A stretch of DNA of 64,000 bases from Cruorifilaria tuberocauda. Lineage: Eukaryota > Nematoda > Chromadorea > Rhabditida > Onchocercidae. Position 1 is the stretch's first letter; each line of letters begins with the position of its first letter. The translations under genes and the position numbers were made by a program. The stretch spans positions 36,868 through 100,867 of the forward strand of contig JABVXU010000189.1 in NCBI GenBank assembly GCA_013365365.1, written 5' to 3'. Below the pieces are notes generated by a model. It worked only from the letters and a program-made list of their open reading frames with translations. It was not told the origin of the DNA and searched no databases. Of the stretch, positions 39,601 through 51,600 are shown one piece after another.

Positions 39601-40761
39601 TGGTAAGCTGTCACTCATTTCCAAGTGGGTTTCTTGGGCGGTTGCATCTTCGGTTGTTCTTTATTCACTTGAGGAGTTAAGGTCGTTCGATTTGATGGTC
39701 GGAGGCTACGCTTCAATAGTTTGGAAATATCGGGAATTGCTAATTCTGGATGTTTCATCCAAAAGTTGATTTTGAAATTTTTGTGAACAATTTCTGCTTG
39801 ATATAAGAATTCTTACTCAAAAACTTTTAAGAATTAAAATTTCAACTTGAGTAACTAGATTATATTGTTACGAAAAACTCTTGGGAAATACTTTGCGAGA
39901 TTGTTTAAAGTTATGTTATTATTAAAAGTTATTGTTGTTCAACTCATCAGAAAAATCTTTACTGCCAGACCTGGGCAGTGTTTTTTGGACAAGAAATGAA
40001 GCTTATTTTGTTGCTAAAAATGACTATTCCGTAAAAATTGAATAACGTGACACAACCGCTTAATTTAATGAAGTGGTAGCTGAAAGGATGAATTTAGTAT
40101 AGAACTAAATAGGAAGGAGATAGATGATAACAATCAACTTTCAAGCGATGGTAGAAACTGAAGACAAAAAGAGAAGTTTTAGACATTTTGATGATATGGC
40201 TTCTACCATAAGGACCAATTTTTTCTCGGATTTAATTTAACTGTAATGAGTATTTAAGTGCTCCGAAATAAATATTTGCGAAATCACTATTATAAATCAA
40301 TCTAAAGTTATGATAAAAGATCATGAGAAAATTCGTGGAATACTCTGCATCTTTGCAGATTACATGATTGAGATGCATTTTAATTGCTATCAGGATTTGT
40401 GAAACTTATCTAAAAAGAAATGATTTTTTTTAATAAAATGAATGTAAAAATATATCTACTAGCCAATGCATAATTTATCTGATAAGCCGTATCGGGAAAG
40501 CATCTTTTCTGAAATGTATTTGATAATGAACACGAAGTGCTCTCCTATCCTGAACATGTCCACCTCTAATTTATGAACATGATTTTTATTATTCAGGCTT
40601 TTGAATTACTGTGTATCATCACACATGCTATATCCTTTCAATCACTCCATTTCTTTTGTTTGTTGAAGATATACATTTTCGGTGCACTTAATTACTTCAA
40701 ATTCTCATTTAATATGTTTCATGATTTACTTTGCTAACATATCATCCGAGGTTTTATTCAG
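36615..40761. other. Region with unresolved ZP 5' exons, otherwise no gene seen
   Basis: The first 0.8 kb probably holds upstream exons of the minus-strand ZP gene. At 37219-37456 both strands are open for about 70 codons. The minus reading has a hydrophobic leader-like stretch and the plus reading contains FVGAINVEKAWIDGDLWLYP; neither has clear splice signals or a family match. The rest (37.7-40.7 kb) is AT-rich and would include the promoter of the CCDC6 gene. Confidence 0.4.
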
Positions 40762-43700
40762 ATGTCTGACAGCACGGGTCTAACAAATGGTCAGTCATTC
40801 GGACTGCAGTCTGCTGTATGTGCGGAGCGTGGATCTCTTAGTTCAAATAGTTCGCATGACAAACATACGCGTTATCAAAAAGGTATTTTTGTGCACTTTT
40901 TCTATTCAACGAAATGATTATGGAACATGCGGATTGTTCGTAATCCAAATTTGCCTGTTTCTGCTAACGATGCTCCTAATAACTTTGAATTTTATTTATT
41001 TAAAATTTAAGACTTTCCAGCTGGTCGTGATGATTCTGAACTTGTTAAAGTGGCCGCAAAGCTTTCGCCGCAGCCTTCTTTAGTGGTAAGTATCATGCAT
41101 TCCTTTGACTAAATTTTGTTAGTTGTGTTTCTTATATAGTTTGGAATTTTTATCTGAGATTAAGCCCTTCAGCTGAATACCAGTTTTCATGCATTTCAGG
41201 AACTTGCGACGGTTGATGTGATCTCCGATCAGGAATTGATCTCTCTTTACGAAGAACGCATTCCTCGTTCTTCTGTAAAATACGATGACGTGTTGAGGAA
41301 AGCGGTCTTTCTTCTGAAAGACAAAATTCGTGTTGAGGTAAAGTTAACAAACTTACAAAAAGTTATTGTAGAGGAGGTGTAGGCTTTAAAAATGGAAGGA
41401 ATAATTGGAAGAACAAAGTTTTCTGAGTACGACATTTTATCAGAAGCTTCTTGCAATCTTTTAATTATAAACCAATTTCTCATGCAGTATGATAACTGTT
41501 TGAATTCAATCTTCATCGGAAAACATTTCAGTCTTTATTTCAGATCATTTTAACAATAGTTTTAGGAAGAGATCTCTGGTCTGCGTGCACGCAATGAATC
41601 GCTACAGCAGTTGAATAAAACTATTAGGGAAAAAAGCGTTCGCTTGGTTTGTGTATCTTTTTTCATTTATCCATTTGTGCTGCCAATTTTTGATCATATT
41701 TTAGATTAATTGCGCTTGTTTGAAATTTATCTGTATATTTCAACTTTAAAATTTCCAGCACGCAAAGGCTGAACAAGAGGAAGAATTCATATCCAACATG
41801 TTGCTGAAGCGCATTCAAAAATTGAAGAATGATAAGGAGGCTTTGGCTTTAAAGTATGAACAGGAGGAGGAATTTCTAACAAACGACTTGACGCGTAAAC
41901 TTTCTCAAGTTAGCTTTTTGTAGAATTATAAATAAGTTGAAGTTCTCATACTCTTTATTGAGCTCTAAGTTTATATTTAGAAGATATCCAGTGATTTCAT
42001 TGTGAAAGTTTTCTTACTATTTTTATTAAAAATAATATTTGTTTGGCAGTAAAATTGAGCGAACATTTATACGAATTAACTATTGTACAGTGATTTGTCC
42101 AATTATTTGCAAGTCGCTATGCGGGGCATACATCACCTTGCTTCTCCTGCAGTTCAAGTGAATCACTTAAGATATTTCAGTGTGTGGTATGTAAAATATG
42201 TAAAGAGAAGCAGGTGGATCACAAGGCCTGTCGTAAATTTATATCTATGTTAATATCTATCTATCCATCTATCTATCTACTTATCTATCAATCTGTTTAT
42301 TTAAATCTATTCATCTCTGCTATATATATGTAAAAGCTAAAATACTCTGAAAAAGTGGAAAAAATATTACTTTCAAATTTTATAGCATGGGATTATGCAA
42401 AATCTGCTCCAGCTAATATTTTGTAGAATAAAACATTGATTATCCATCACTTTTGGTATTTATGGGCATAGCCTTTCTTGCTTTCTGCTATGTTACACTT
42501 TGTGTTTCACTTATTATGTCTATTTCAGTTGCAAAATGAACGAGATGAGTTGGCGGGACAGGTTGAAGCGGAGCAGAGTTGGGTCGTCGATACACTACTT
42601 GTGAAAATTCGTAAACTAGAAGCAGAAATTAGTGCAAACCATACAGTAAATTCTCATTAGTTCATTTCTTTAATTTATGCATTATTCAATCATCTTGAGA
42701 GCTGATGGATGCAGAAGTTGTTGCAGGCACTCGAGCAGCTACGTCGTGAAAAAGTCGATCTCGAAAATGCGCTTGAACATGAACAAGAATCGCTATTCAA
42801 CACTCTTGGTAAACGGATGGATCAGTTGGAGGCTGAAAAAAGGTCTAATTTTTCTTTAATTCTGCAGTATTAGGTTCAGATGCTAAGAGTTTTAGTAAAG
42901 AATTTGTTCAAAGATTTTTTTTTTAGACGGATGCAAGCCCGTTTGGATCAGGCCAGTTTATCGGAGGATCATTCGCCATCCTCTTCTGCAAATGAATTCT
43001 CGTCTCATGAGTAAGTTCAATCTCTATTCCAGAAAATTGTAACGAAATTTTTACTTTAACTGATTTTTTTTCAAGATTAAATGATACGGGAGAACGTCGT
43101 TCGACAAGAGCTGAAACAGAAGCTCGTAAACTGCGTGAAGAATGCAGTCGCCAGCGCAGCGTTATCGCTAATCTCAAGACAACAATCTCCAATTTACAGC
43201 AACAAATGAGTGCACAGGAAACAAAATGTTCGTTCGAATTCTTCTTAATTTGTTAATGTATTTTTATGTTTAATGCCTAATTGTTTCCAATAATATTTAG
43301 GAATGCTTCCTAAATATTGTTTTAGATGTTGCTGATTTGCTGGCGATTCGTGAAAAGTCGGCAGAGTCCCGTGCGAATAATCGTCGCGCACGTATGGTCT
43401 TAGAAACTGATTTGGCACGTTGTATGGAGACCTGCCGGTAAGAGAACTCAGCAATATGTTCCGGAAAAAAAATTTTTAATGTGACTGATGTAAGAGAAGA
43501 AGAAAGGAAGGTAAGAGCATAAGGAGTTGGTGAAGAAGTGATAAATTTCTTCGTTCGGAAAAGTGTGCTTGCAGAATTTATGCAAATATTTAAAAGTTTG
43601 AAAAGAGCATTTTTTCCTATTTGTGTGTAGATTCTTGTTTTTATTCTAGTTCATTCGCCGAATCTGAAGCAATCCGCGAACATGATGAGGATAATCGTAT

Positions 43701-44780
43701 GGCGGTACTTCTTAACCGAATGTCAGTTCCAAAAAGCACGTCACTGACACCTATTTATCCTATGGAGGTTTCTAGCCGTAAGTTGATTTGCGACATAAGT
43801 ATTTACGGCCAATGATCCTTTTGAATAGGGCTATTAATATCTATATTTTAATTTATTTATGCTTACATTTCATAAGAGATATATTGCAGCAAATGCTATT
43901 GCAATTTTGAATACCGATGTTAATCTCTCACCTTGGCGCAATGAGCATATGCCATCTGGACGTTTGGAATCACAAGGCATAATTTATTATTACTTATGAA
44001 ATATAAGGTGCTGAAAAAAAAAAGAATCGCTAATATACATCAATTTTTCTGTAAGCAAATTCAATGGGAACATTAAATCAGATCATTTATAGCTTCTATG
44101 TTTTAGGTGAAAGAATGGAGGAGGGTTCGGAGATTGCAGACACAGATGGTGATGTGAACATGGATTCAAACCTCTTCATTAATGAGCGCCTTTCTCCGCG
44201 AAATGGTAAACATCTATAACATATAATAAATTGTGTAATTGTTTAAATTACTGAATTAAACTTGAAATCTCCCTTCTACGAAAATAAAGCTCCTCGTTAT
44301 TATTTTAGAAGATGGTGATCGTTTTAATGAAGAGTCGACAAAAATAACATCGGCATATTCTGGTTCGATTTTATCAGCTTCAAATGAAGATTCGGTACGT
44401 TCTGTCGATTGATTTCCCTACTAATAAATTAAATCCGTTTTCAACGGATGAAGTGAAAACAGTATTTGAAAAAAAGTAAATAACTTGACACGTTTGATTC
44501 AGTTTTTTAAATCTTTTCGTAACGGTTTTAAGATGATGGTGAAGGAGATGATGAGTGTACTATGTCCAGAAACTGATCTAAAGGCTCTCAAGACGTTCGA
44601 AATCCTCAGTAGCACCGATTATGATATATAAATCAAGTGTGATATAAATCTTTTTTTTAAGCTTCTTAAATTCAGTGTTTGTTCCAGAATGAATCAACAG
44701 AATTGGCAAATATGGGTCTTAATCAGTTCGCGCGTCCAGCGCTTCCCCCAACTCGTTCACCAGTTGCCAAAAGAGACTAA
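40762..44780 (+). CDS. CCDC6: CCDC6-like coiled-coil protein, 15 exons, 545 aa, complete
   Basis: Exons: 40762-40882, 41012-41085, 41200-41337, 41566-41646, 41759-41908, 42529-42645, 42727-42842, 42927-43010, 43076-43227, 43326-43437, 43650-43777, 43890-43976, 44107-44205, 44309-44394, 44688-44780. They sum to 1,638 bases, all phases agreeing, giving 545 aa (human 474). The coiled coil closely follows human CCDC6: [78 protein letters not shown]. The C-terminal half is acidic and serine-rich and ends [13 protein letters not shown], short of the human proline-rich tail. Human CCDC6 is a phosphoprotein linked to DNA-damage response and known from RET fusions. The start ATG is immediately preceded by TTTTATTCAG, an acceptor that may receive a spliced leader. 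The intron at 43977-44106 appears to use a GC donor. Confidence 0.92.
42244..42301. repeat. Imperfect TATC/TCTA microsatellite
   Basis: A run of imperfect ATCT/TATC tetranucleotides in the intron between CCDC6 exons 41759-41908 and 42529-42645. This looks like ordinary simple-sequence DNA. Confidence 0.85.
43292..43318. repeat. Perfect short hairpin in a CCDC6 intron
   Basis: AATATTTAGGAA and its exact reverse complement TTCCTAAATATT are separated by TGC, eight bases before the acceptor of exon 43326-43437. The stem may affect access to the acceptor region, but this is only inference. Confidence 0.7.
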
Positions 44781-47700
44781 TTGTCGGGGAAAAGTTTAAT
44801 TTGTGGCAGTGTTATTTTTATCTTTTTCATTCACAAACTAATTCATTTACCTAAATATATTACGATAGTTTTTGGTGCTCAAAAATTCTTTAAATTCAGA
44901 ACTCAATTAAATACACTTATTTCTATCATTTTTCTTGGATTTTGAAAATTTTAGATTTAGATCAATTCAGCCGTTTTGGATTGCCTGTTGTCATGGACTG
45001 TGAGCTAATGTCTTTCATTTTAAATTTGCTGCACATTGCTGTGGGAAGTTTTTGGACGTTTTCAATTGTAGATTTTTTCATTATTGCAAGCTTTATTGTA
45101 TTATCTCATATTTCCAGGACCCAAAAGTTATTCCTTTTTGTAAGTTAATGTGGGTATACTTGCAAAACTGCATACATCAGTTAGTTCCTTACTGTTTACT
45201 TTCTCCCTTTACTGACGAATGCACATGTGTCACCTGAGATTTGTTAACACCAAGTGCTTGTTAGCAACTTTAGGTGGATTCATTTCTCAGAATTACTCCA
45301 ATCCTTGCTCGATCCTATAATTTGCATTATGTGGAGTTATTTTGGTGATATTTAAAAAGATCTGTAAGATATACAAAATTATTCGACTGAGTTATATAAT
45401 CGGGCAATGCCTTATGTAATTTTTACTGAGAGGCGAAGATATCTGTTCTTATGTAAATCGTTTCTCATCATATGATTATATATCACTTGTGGAAAAGTGT
45501 TTGTTGCTATCGACATCATTCATTTTTATATCTTTTTGTCCAAGTATAACTTCGTCAAGTGTTCATATTGTATTTGTCTGCTCCTCGCTTCTCGTTCTCA
45601 TTTCTGCTCAATTTTGTGCAAGCAAACTAGTTCTATCTGTATGGAAAGATAAGCCAGTTTGCTTTCACTCTTTTTCTTTTCCAACCTGTATGTTTATTTT
45701 ATTTTCCCTTTTTTTTAAAAAGCGATATTTTATGCGAAGTACAGGTGAATTTCGTTTCCTATTTCATTACTACAGGTATAGGCTCTTCATGCATATGTGT
45801 ATGTATAATATGTAAGCGTGTGTGCATAATGTGCGCGTGTGAGTTTGTCGGCTGATTTGTTCAGTGAATGTTGAATTTATGGAGTAAATTCATTGATGGG
45901 ATAAAGAACGGCTCGATTGAGATTGAATAAAGCAGAACCAGGAAAGAACGATAATTCATGAATAATAGTAATGCTGTATAACTGCTGAGCTGCTTTCACT
46001 TGTATGTAGTCTCGATCGGAACTCCAGCGAACGCATATATAAATATATCAGATCACTAATGCAATACCGGATTATTGCATTTGTTGAAGAGGTTCGAGTG
46101 GTTTCAGACAACTCCTTTAATATTTCTTTCTTTAATATGGTTGTTAGAGGTTTTTGCCATTGGTGCCTCATCATTCTTGCGACGAATTACTGGCAGTGAC
46201 ACGGTGCATGAAGTGATATGCAGGTGCAGAGATTAGACTGGAAGTGCCTACCCTCTGCTTCGATAAATGAAATTTAAAACTGTGATAGGGACATTCGCGC
46301 TTTCTAGCGCATTGTCTTGATCCTTGCAATGTTGGTGTTTGCTGAATCTAATTTCACTTTTAAAGTTCAAAATGAATTATCAGATTCGTCGTGGCATACA
46401 AATATTAAGTATCACTCTGTGGTCAGCTGCATCAAATCATTAAATTTTACGATGTATATTGCACGGCTGCGAAATTTCTATTTGAAATAGCCATTGCGAA
46501 GTGCACTGAACACTATTTTAGGCTTTTGGGTTCATTGTAATTTCTGAACCCTTACCTTTCTGAATCAGGAGTAGCAGGATCAGGCGAAGGATGATTACTA
46601 ATTTAATCTATCTTTCTTGTCGACAAGCAAGAGACGATATGTTAATGATTTCGTTTGAGTATGAAACTGCAATTTCAAAAACTTCAGCAGAATCCGTGCT
46701 GATAACTATTCCACTCAATTCTCGTTTCATCAGTATCTGTTAACCTCTTACATCTGTTTATTTTGAAACAATTGAACAACTAACAGTGATCTACAATGAA
46801 AAATAGAAGTACAAGAATGATTTCAATATTTCAGGACAAGTAAAATGCAAATCTCTCAGCTATAGAATATGCAAATATCCTAGCCACAAGTAGATACATT
46901 TGTTATAAAATTTTCTTTTGCTCTGATCTCCCTTTTCTGGGTTGATGACTTCACGCACATCTCGAGAGTACTGTCGGTAAAACCCGAAATCACAAATAAT
47001 AATTCTGTAGATTATAGTTGGGAAATCTTTGTCTAAGTTGGTCAATTTAAATAGATCTCATGCTCCTTCTATACGATCTATTATCATTTCATCATCTTGG
47101 CGCTAATTGCTTACACTATTCATATTAACGCCTTTGAAATGTATGGAACATTCTCGAATTTTGTTCCTTCCCGCTTCATCCAAATAGTATAAATACCGAT
47201 AGAATTGGTTTAGGGATTTTTTTTGTTGTTTTTATTATTCTTTACTCATCCGTCTTCACTCATTCTTCCTGAGCGAACCTCCTCACAATTTGGGAATTGA
47301 CCCAAATTCGATATCCTCATATCCTCAAATTATCAAGTTCACCCTCGTCGATTATCACTGAATTCTGGGACCAACCAAGGAATCCTACCGGAACGCATTT
47401 CCTATTATTTGAGTCAATTGTTATTATAACGTATTATTCGTTGTATTTTATAATCTTCGCGCAAGAAATGAAACGTTCTTGAACGATTCGATTGAGCTGC
47501 GAGCTTGAGTCCAGATTAAATCCAACTCCCTCAAACTTTCCCGACAAGTACATACATAGCAATATTGTTCTTGTCTATGGGACAAATGGCTATTGGAGTT
47601 GACATCGTACCTCATCCCCGCCATCAAATAGTGTCGTGAAAAATTCTGGACTGACTCAAACTTGAATAATTTTACGGAAAAAAAATAGCAGAAATCCCTT

Positions 47701-48659
47701 CAAATTTATGCCTTAATGACAATTCCCAAAATGTACCAAAAAAAATAAATAAATAGAGAATCCAATACGACAACTCCCACCTCGATGGACGATAAAATCA
47801 ACATTGAAATACTGGAATAGCAAAAAGAAGCGATCAACGAAAGCGAAAAGGATTGTTTAATCGACCCTCCGAATTTTTACTGTTATGAACAAAGATAGGC
47901 GTAATGATGGAACTATTAACTGACATCTAACAACACCGCAAAAAAAAATGGTCTAGCAAGAATTCTCGAAGAATCTCTGCATGTACCTTGAATGAAAATT
48001 TTCTATTTATTTCAGCAGTAAAGCAACACCCAAACATCAGAATTACTGTTACACCGCATTAACAGAATGAATGAATAGAACCAAAAATTCAATATTCTTC
48101 AGAACTTTTCCGACTATCGCTCTTATCGATATCAAAGTAGTGAATGGCACATTATTCAGCAATTCAAAATACTCAAGTAACAGCTAGACTGCCGCATCAC
48201 CGTTGCAGTACTGCGCAAGTAAAGACAATGTCTTTTTGGAAAGACCTTAATCTTGACCAGGAACTAGGTACAAACTGTCGTCCATCATTAGTCAAGGCAG
48301 CCATCATTAGTCAAGTCAAGAAAGATAATTTATAGTCATTTCAATTGCAGCAAAGAAATAAATTGATAGATATAAAAGGAATTAAGCTCAAGCATGTGGT
48401 GCTTGAATACAATGCGTCAATTACAAGCACAATTAGGTATATTACAGAAAATATGAACAACTGTTCAGAAACTTGATTTACTAGGTCCTTTGTCAAAAAA
48501 CGACAGACTTCTGTAATACGCTACAATAAACATTCAGTCATGAGGATTAAAAATCTCAAAATACCCATATCTGTTAATATGTAGCTAGTAAAAGTAGACA
48601 TAGCTTAACGTTCATAAATGAATTAAAGCAATAAATATAAAAAAGCATAACGCATCGGA
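44781..48659. other. Intergenic between convergent genes, no gene seen
   Basis: The CCDC6 gene (plus) and the KCMF1-like gene (minus) end at the borders of this 3.9 kb stretch. Open frames occur (for example 108 codons at 45489-45815, phenylalanine-rich) but lack splice signals or recognisable domains. A direct repeat of 15 bases (CCATCATTAGTCAAG) is present at 48282-48296 and 48301-48315. Confidence 0.5.
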
Positions 48660-51600
48660 TCACTTGTTTTTCTCATTAACGGCATTTGTGTTTGGATCAA
48701 AGAAGCTGGTCAGATCAAGGAAATACCATAGTTTAGGAGGGATTTCGAGTGGTGTCTTTATACCGTAGCACTCAGCTTTAACCATCCGTGTATCCCACTG
48801 TAAATTTATTTCATTCTTCAACGATGGCACAATATCTTCCTAAAAATTGAAATGCATGGCTTCATTTTAATTGTGTTTTATGTTTATTATTTGTAATGGT
48901 CTTTAAAACAAAAAACCATACTAATTTGCTAAAAAATGGTGTACCGAATTCTGACACACTTTTAATTAGTTTGATTTCATTTCTATTCTTAAAAAATTTC
49001 CTTCCCATATTTTCTTCCAAAAATTCTGTCCCTTGTGATAAGTAAAAGGCGCGAAGATTGGTACGCAAAATACGCATGAAAATTTCTGGAAGATAATGTG
49101 GTCTGCTGTAAAGTGATAAAGGAACATCTAGCATCCCGAACACTAGCTGCTTCATCAAACGATGATCCGTGGGTGCAAGCATACATTCCAGTGGTACATC
49201 AGTGTTCCTATAACTGGGAGTGAATGATAATATTTATTATACAATAAAAAAAAGATCATCCCCAACCACGTCTTTATAAACGATCGCCAAAAAGTTCATT
49301 TTATTTCTATAACTGTCCAACAAACTCTATGCTGAAGAAAAAATACATACTTTTTCAAAACAAAAACACCCCTACGATTGCGAAGAAATCGATAATCTCT
49401 CCAGTAATCCATTTCAAAATCGTTTCGCTCATTTGAATTGATACCAAATATACCCCTTAAAATAATTTGTCTTAACATGTGTTAAAGAGACATTGTGATA
49501 GATTGATTCAAAAAAAATAAAATTTAGAAAAAGCTTACGCAACAGTGAATGGTCCCTGTGGACGTTTCAGATTCGCACTTTCACATTTCTTAATTAACAA
49601 TTCTTCATCAGATCCTTTTTCCGAATCAAACATCGCCTCTTCACTGTCTGATCCAATTTTATCATAACACTCATCCTTTACAACCTTTCCAATAATAGTC
49701 AATTCTATAATAGAATTAAATTTTATAGTAAAAATTTAACTAAATTGGTCAAAAGTATGTGAACACCAGAAAAAACTGATTCACTTTAATCACAAAATCA
49801 TTACTCAGCACTTTTTTATATCTTATTAGAACAATATTATCCAAATCTGCAAAAGATCCACACAAACTATAGCTTCCTTTTTCCGCTCCTCTCTTACCTT
49901 TAAAAGAATTAAATCAACATACTATTAACTGTTTAACTGAGATTTCAAATAAACATGAAAACTTGAAAATGGGAAGAAACCGTCATCAGCAAACTCCGGT
50001 ATTTGTTTAAGGAGCTTGATTATTTCGCTATCAAGTTGTGCATCAGACATATCTACTGAAAGGTCCAAAGCATCTTGTTCTTCTAACCAAGGAATCAGCA
50101 CCGATTCTTTCTGTTCGTCCTATAATTGTGATAACTACATCGTGATAAACAACAAGATTGTCCTAATATGTGAAGCTGAACATGCAGTAATTAAATTGAT
50201 GAAAGAATCATTGGAAACAACACACTCTCAATTTTAAGTGGTGCAAATATCACCTTTAAATGTATGTTAACGTAACTTCCTCATAAATCATTTCATTCGC
50301 CCCTTTAAAGTCGTTCAACATAATGAACTTTAGGAAAATGACTAAACAATTAATAACTATCAAATTCGTCAAAAAACCACCGTTTTTAGATCATACGATT
50401 TGTAGTAGCGCTTCTTTACGACGTATTTAACATCCAATAATGAGTCGATTTCTGGAGCCTCAAACAAAAAAAAAATTATTGCTTATTCTCGTAATGAATT
50501 AGAAGTTGAAACATGACTTTTTAACTAACCAAAAAATTTAGGAAAATTCTAAATTTCTAAAAAATTAATTGCATATAAATACCTTGAAAGCTTCGTTGAT
50601 GAAATCACTGTAGTTACCATCATGCTGTTCATTTCCTTTCACTTGCAGTTTAACAGACTTCCGTGCTCTTGTCTCGCTCAATATAGTGGGTGCAGGAATA
50701 CTACTTAGACGACCACTTGATGAACGGTTGTTTGCATGCGAATTGAAAGGTAAATGGGGATTTGAAGCTAAGTGTTCCTCTCGACGAATTAAACCCTGAA
50801 AACACATTTTTTTTTTCACGATGACTGCATCAATTGATATCCTATTTAAAATAATGCATTTACACACAAATCACTCCTAAAGTAACACCTGTAGCTGCCT
50901 AATATTCAAACCAGACGCTTCACTCAAAGCAGCAACTTCGCGTGCAACCGCATCGGCCACAGAATCAGAGCCGAGAAAAAGGGTATGGCCCAATGCACTC
51001 AGAAGAACCTGCATAGGACAAGTATATATGCCAAATAAACATAGATGAAAATAACAAAAACTAGAATTCTTCGTGATTACATACAATGTATACAAAAATA
51101 CACATGTAATAAGTTTTGGAATCTTCTAAATATCTAACCTGACCATTGTGCGAACCCACTCCTGGTGGAGGAATGATGTTTCCATTCTAAAAATGTAGAG
51201 ATTATAATGATTAGAGCTGAGATAAACGGAATCAAGGTTTTCTTGGACATGCGAGACAACACGCCTTGCCCCTCAGTAATGCGTCTTCAAGTCTGATAAA
51301 GCGATGTAATAGGTTTCTCGGGAGAAACTACCCTCAATCAACTTCAACCGCTTTATTCATTCTAATATGCCTACTCTCTACCAACATGCGACAACTTTCT
51401 GTAGCTTACTTGAATCAATATACAATACATATCATGCTTCTACACGAATTTTTTGTGTTTCTAAGGAACAAAATATGTTGGATATAAAGACAATAAGAAA
51501 TTTTTCAAATTGACTCTAAGAATTATTCCAAAATGCGCTCAGTGTGGACTTCACAGGAAATGGTCGGTAACGCTTCCGTGCAAACTCTAGTCTAACTAAC

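Noticed and set aside
45489..45815. 108-codon plus-strand open frame
   Set aside because: It is rich in F, S and C from T-rich DNA, with no splice context, no domain and no similar neighbour. Most likely a chance frame.
48144..48335. 63-codon plus-strand frame
   Set aside because: It contains a small direct duplication and no splice sites or domains, so coding is unsupported.
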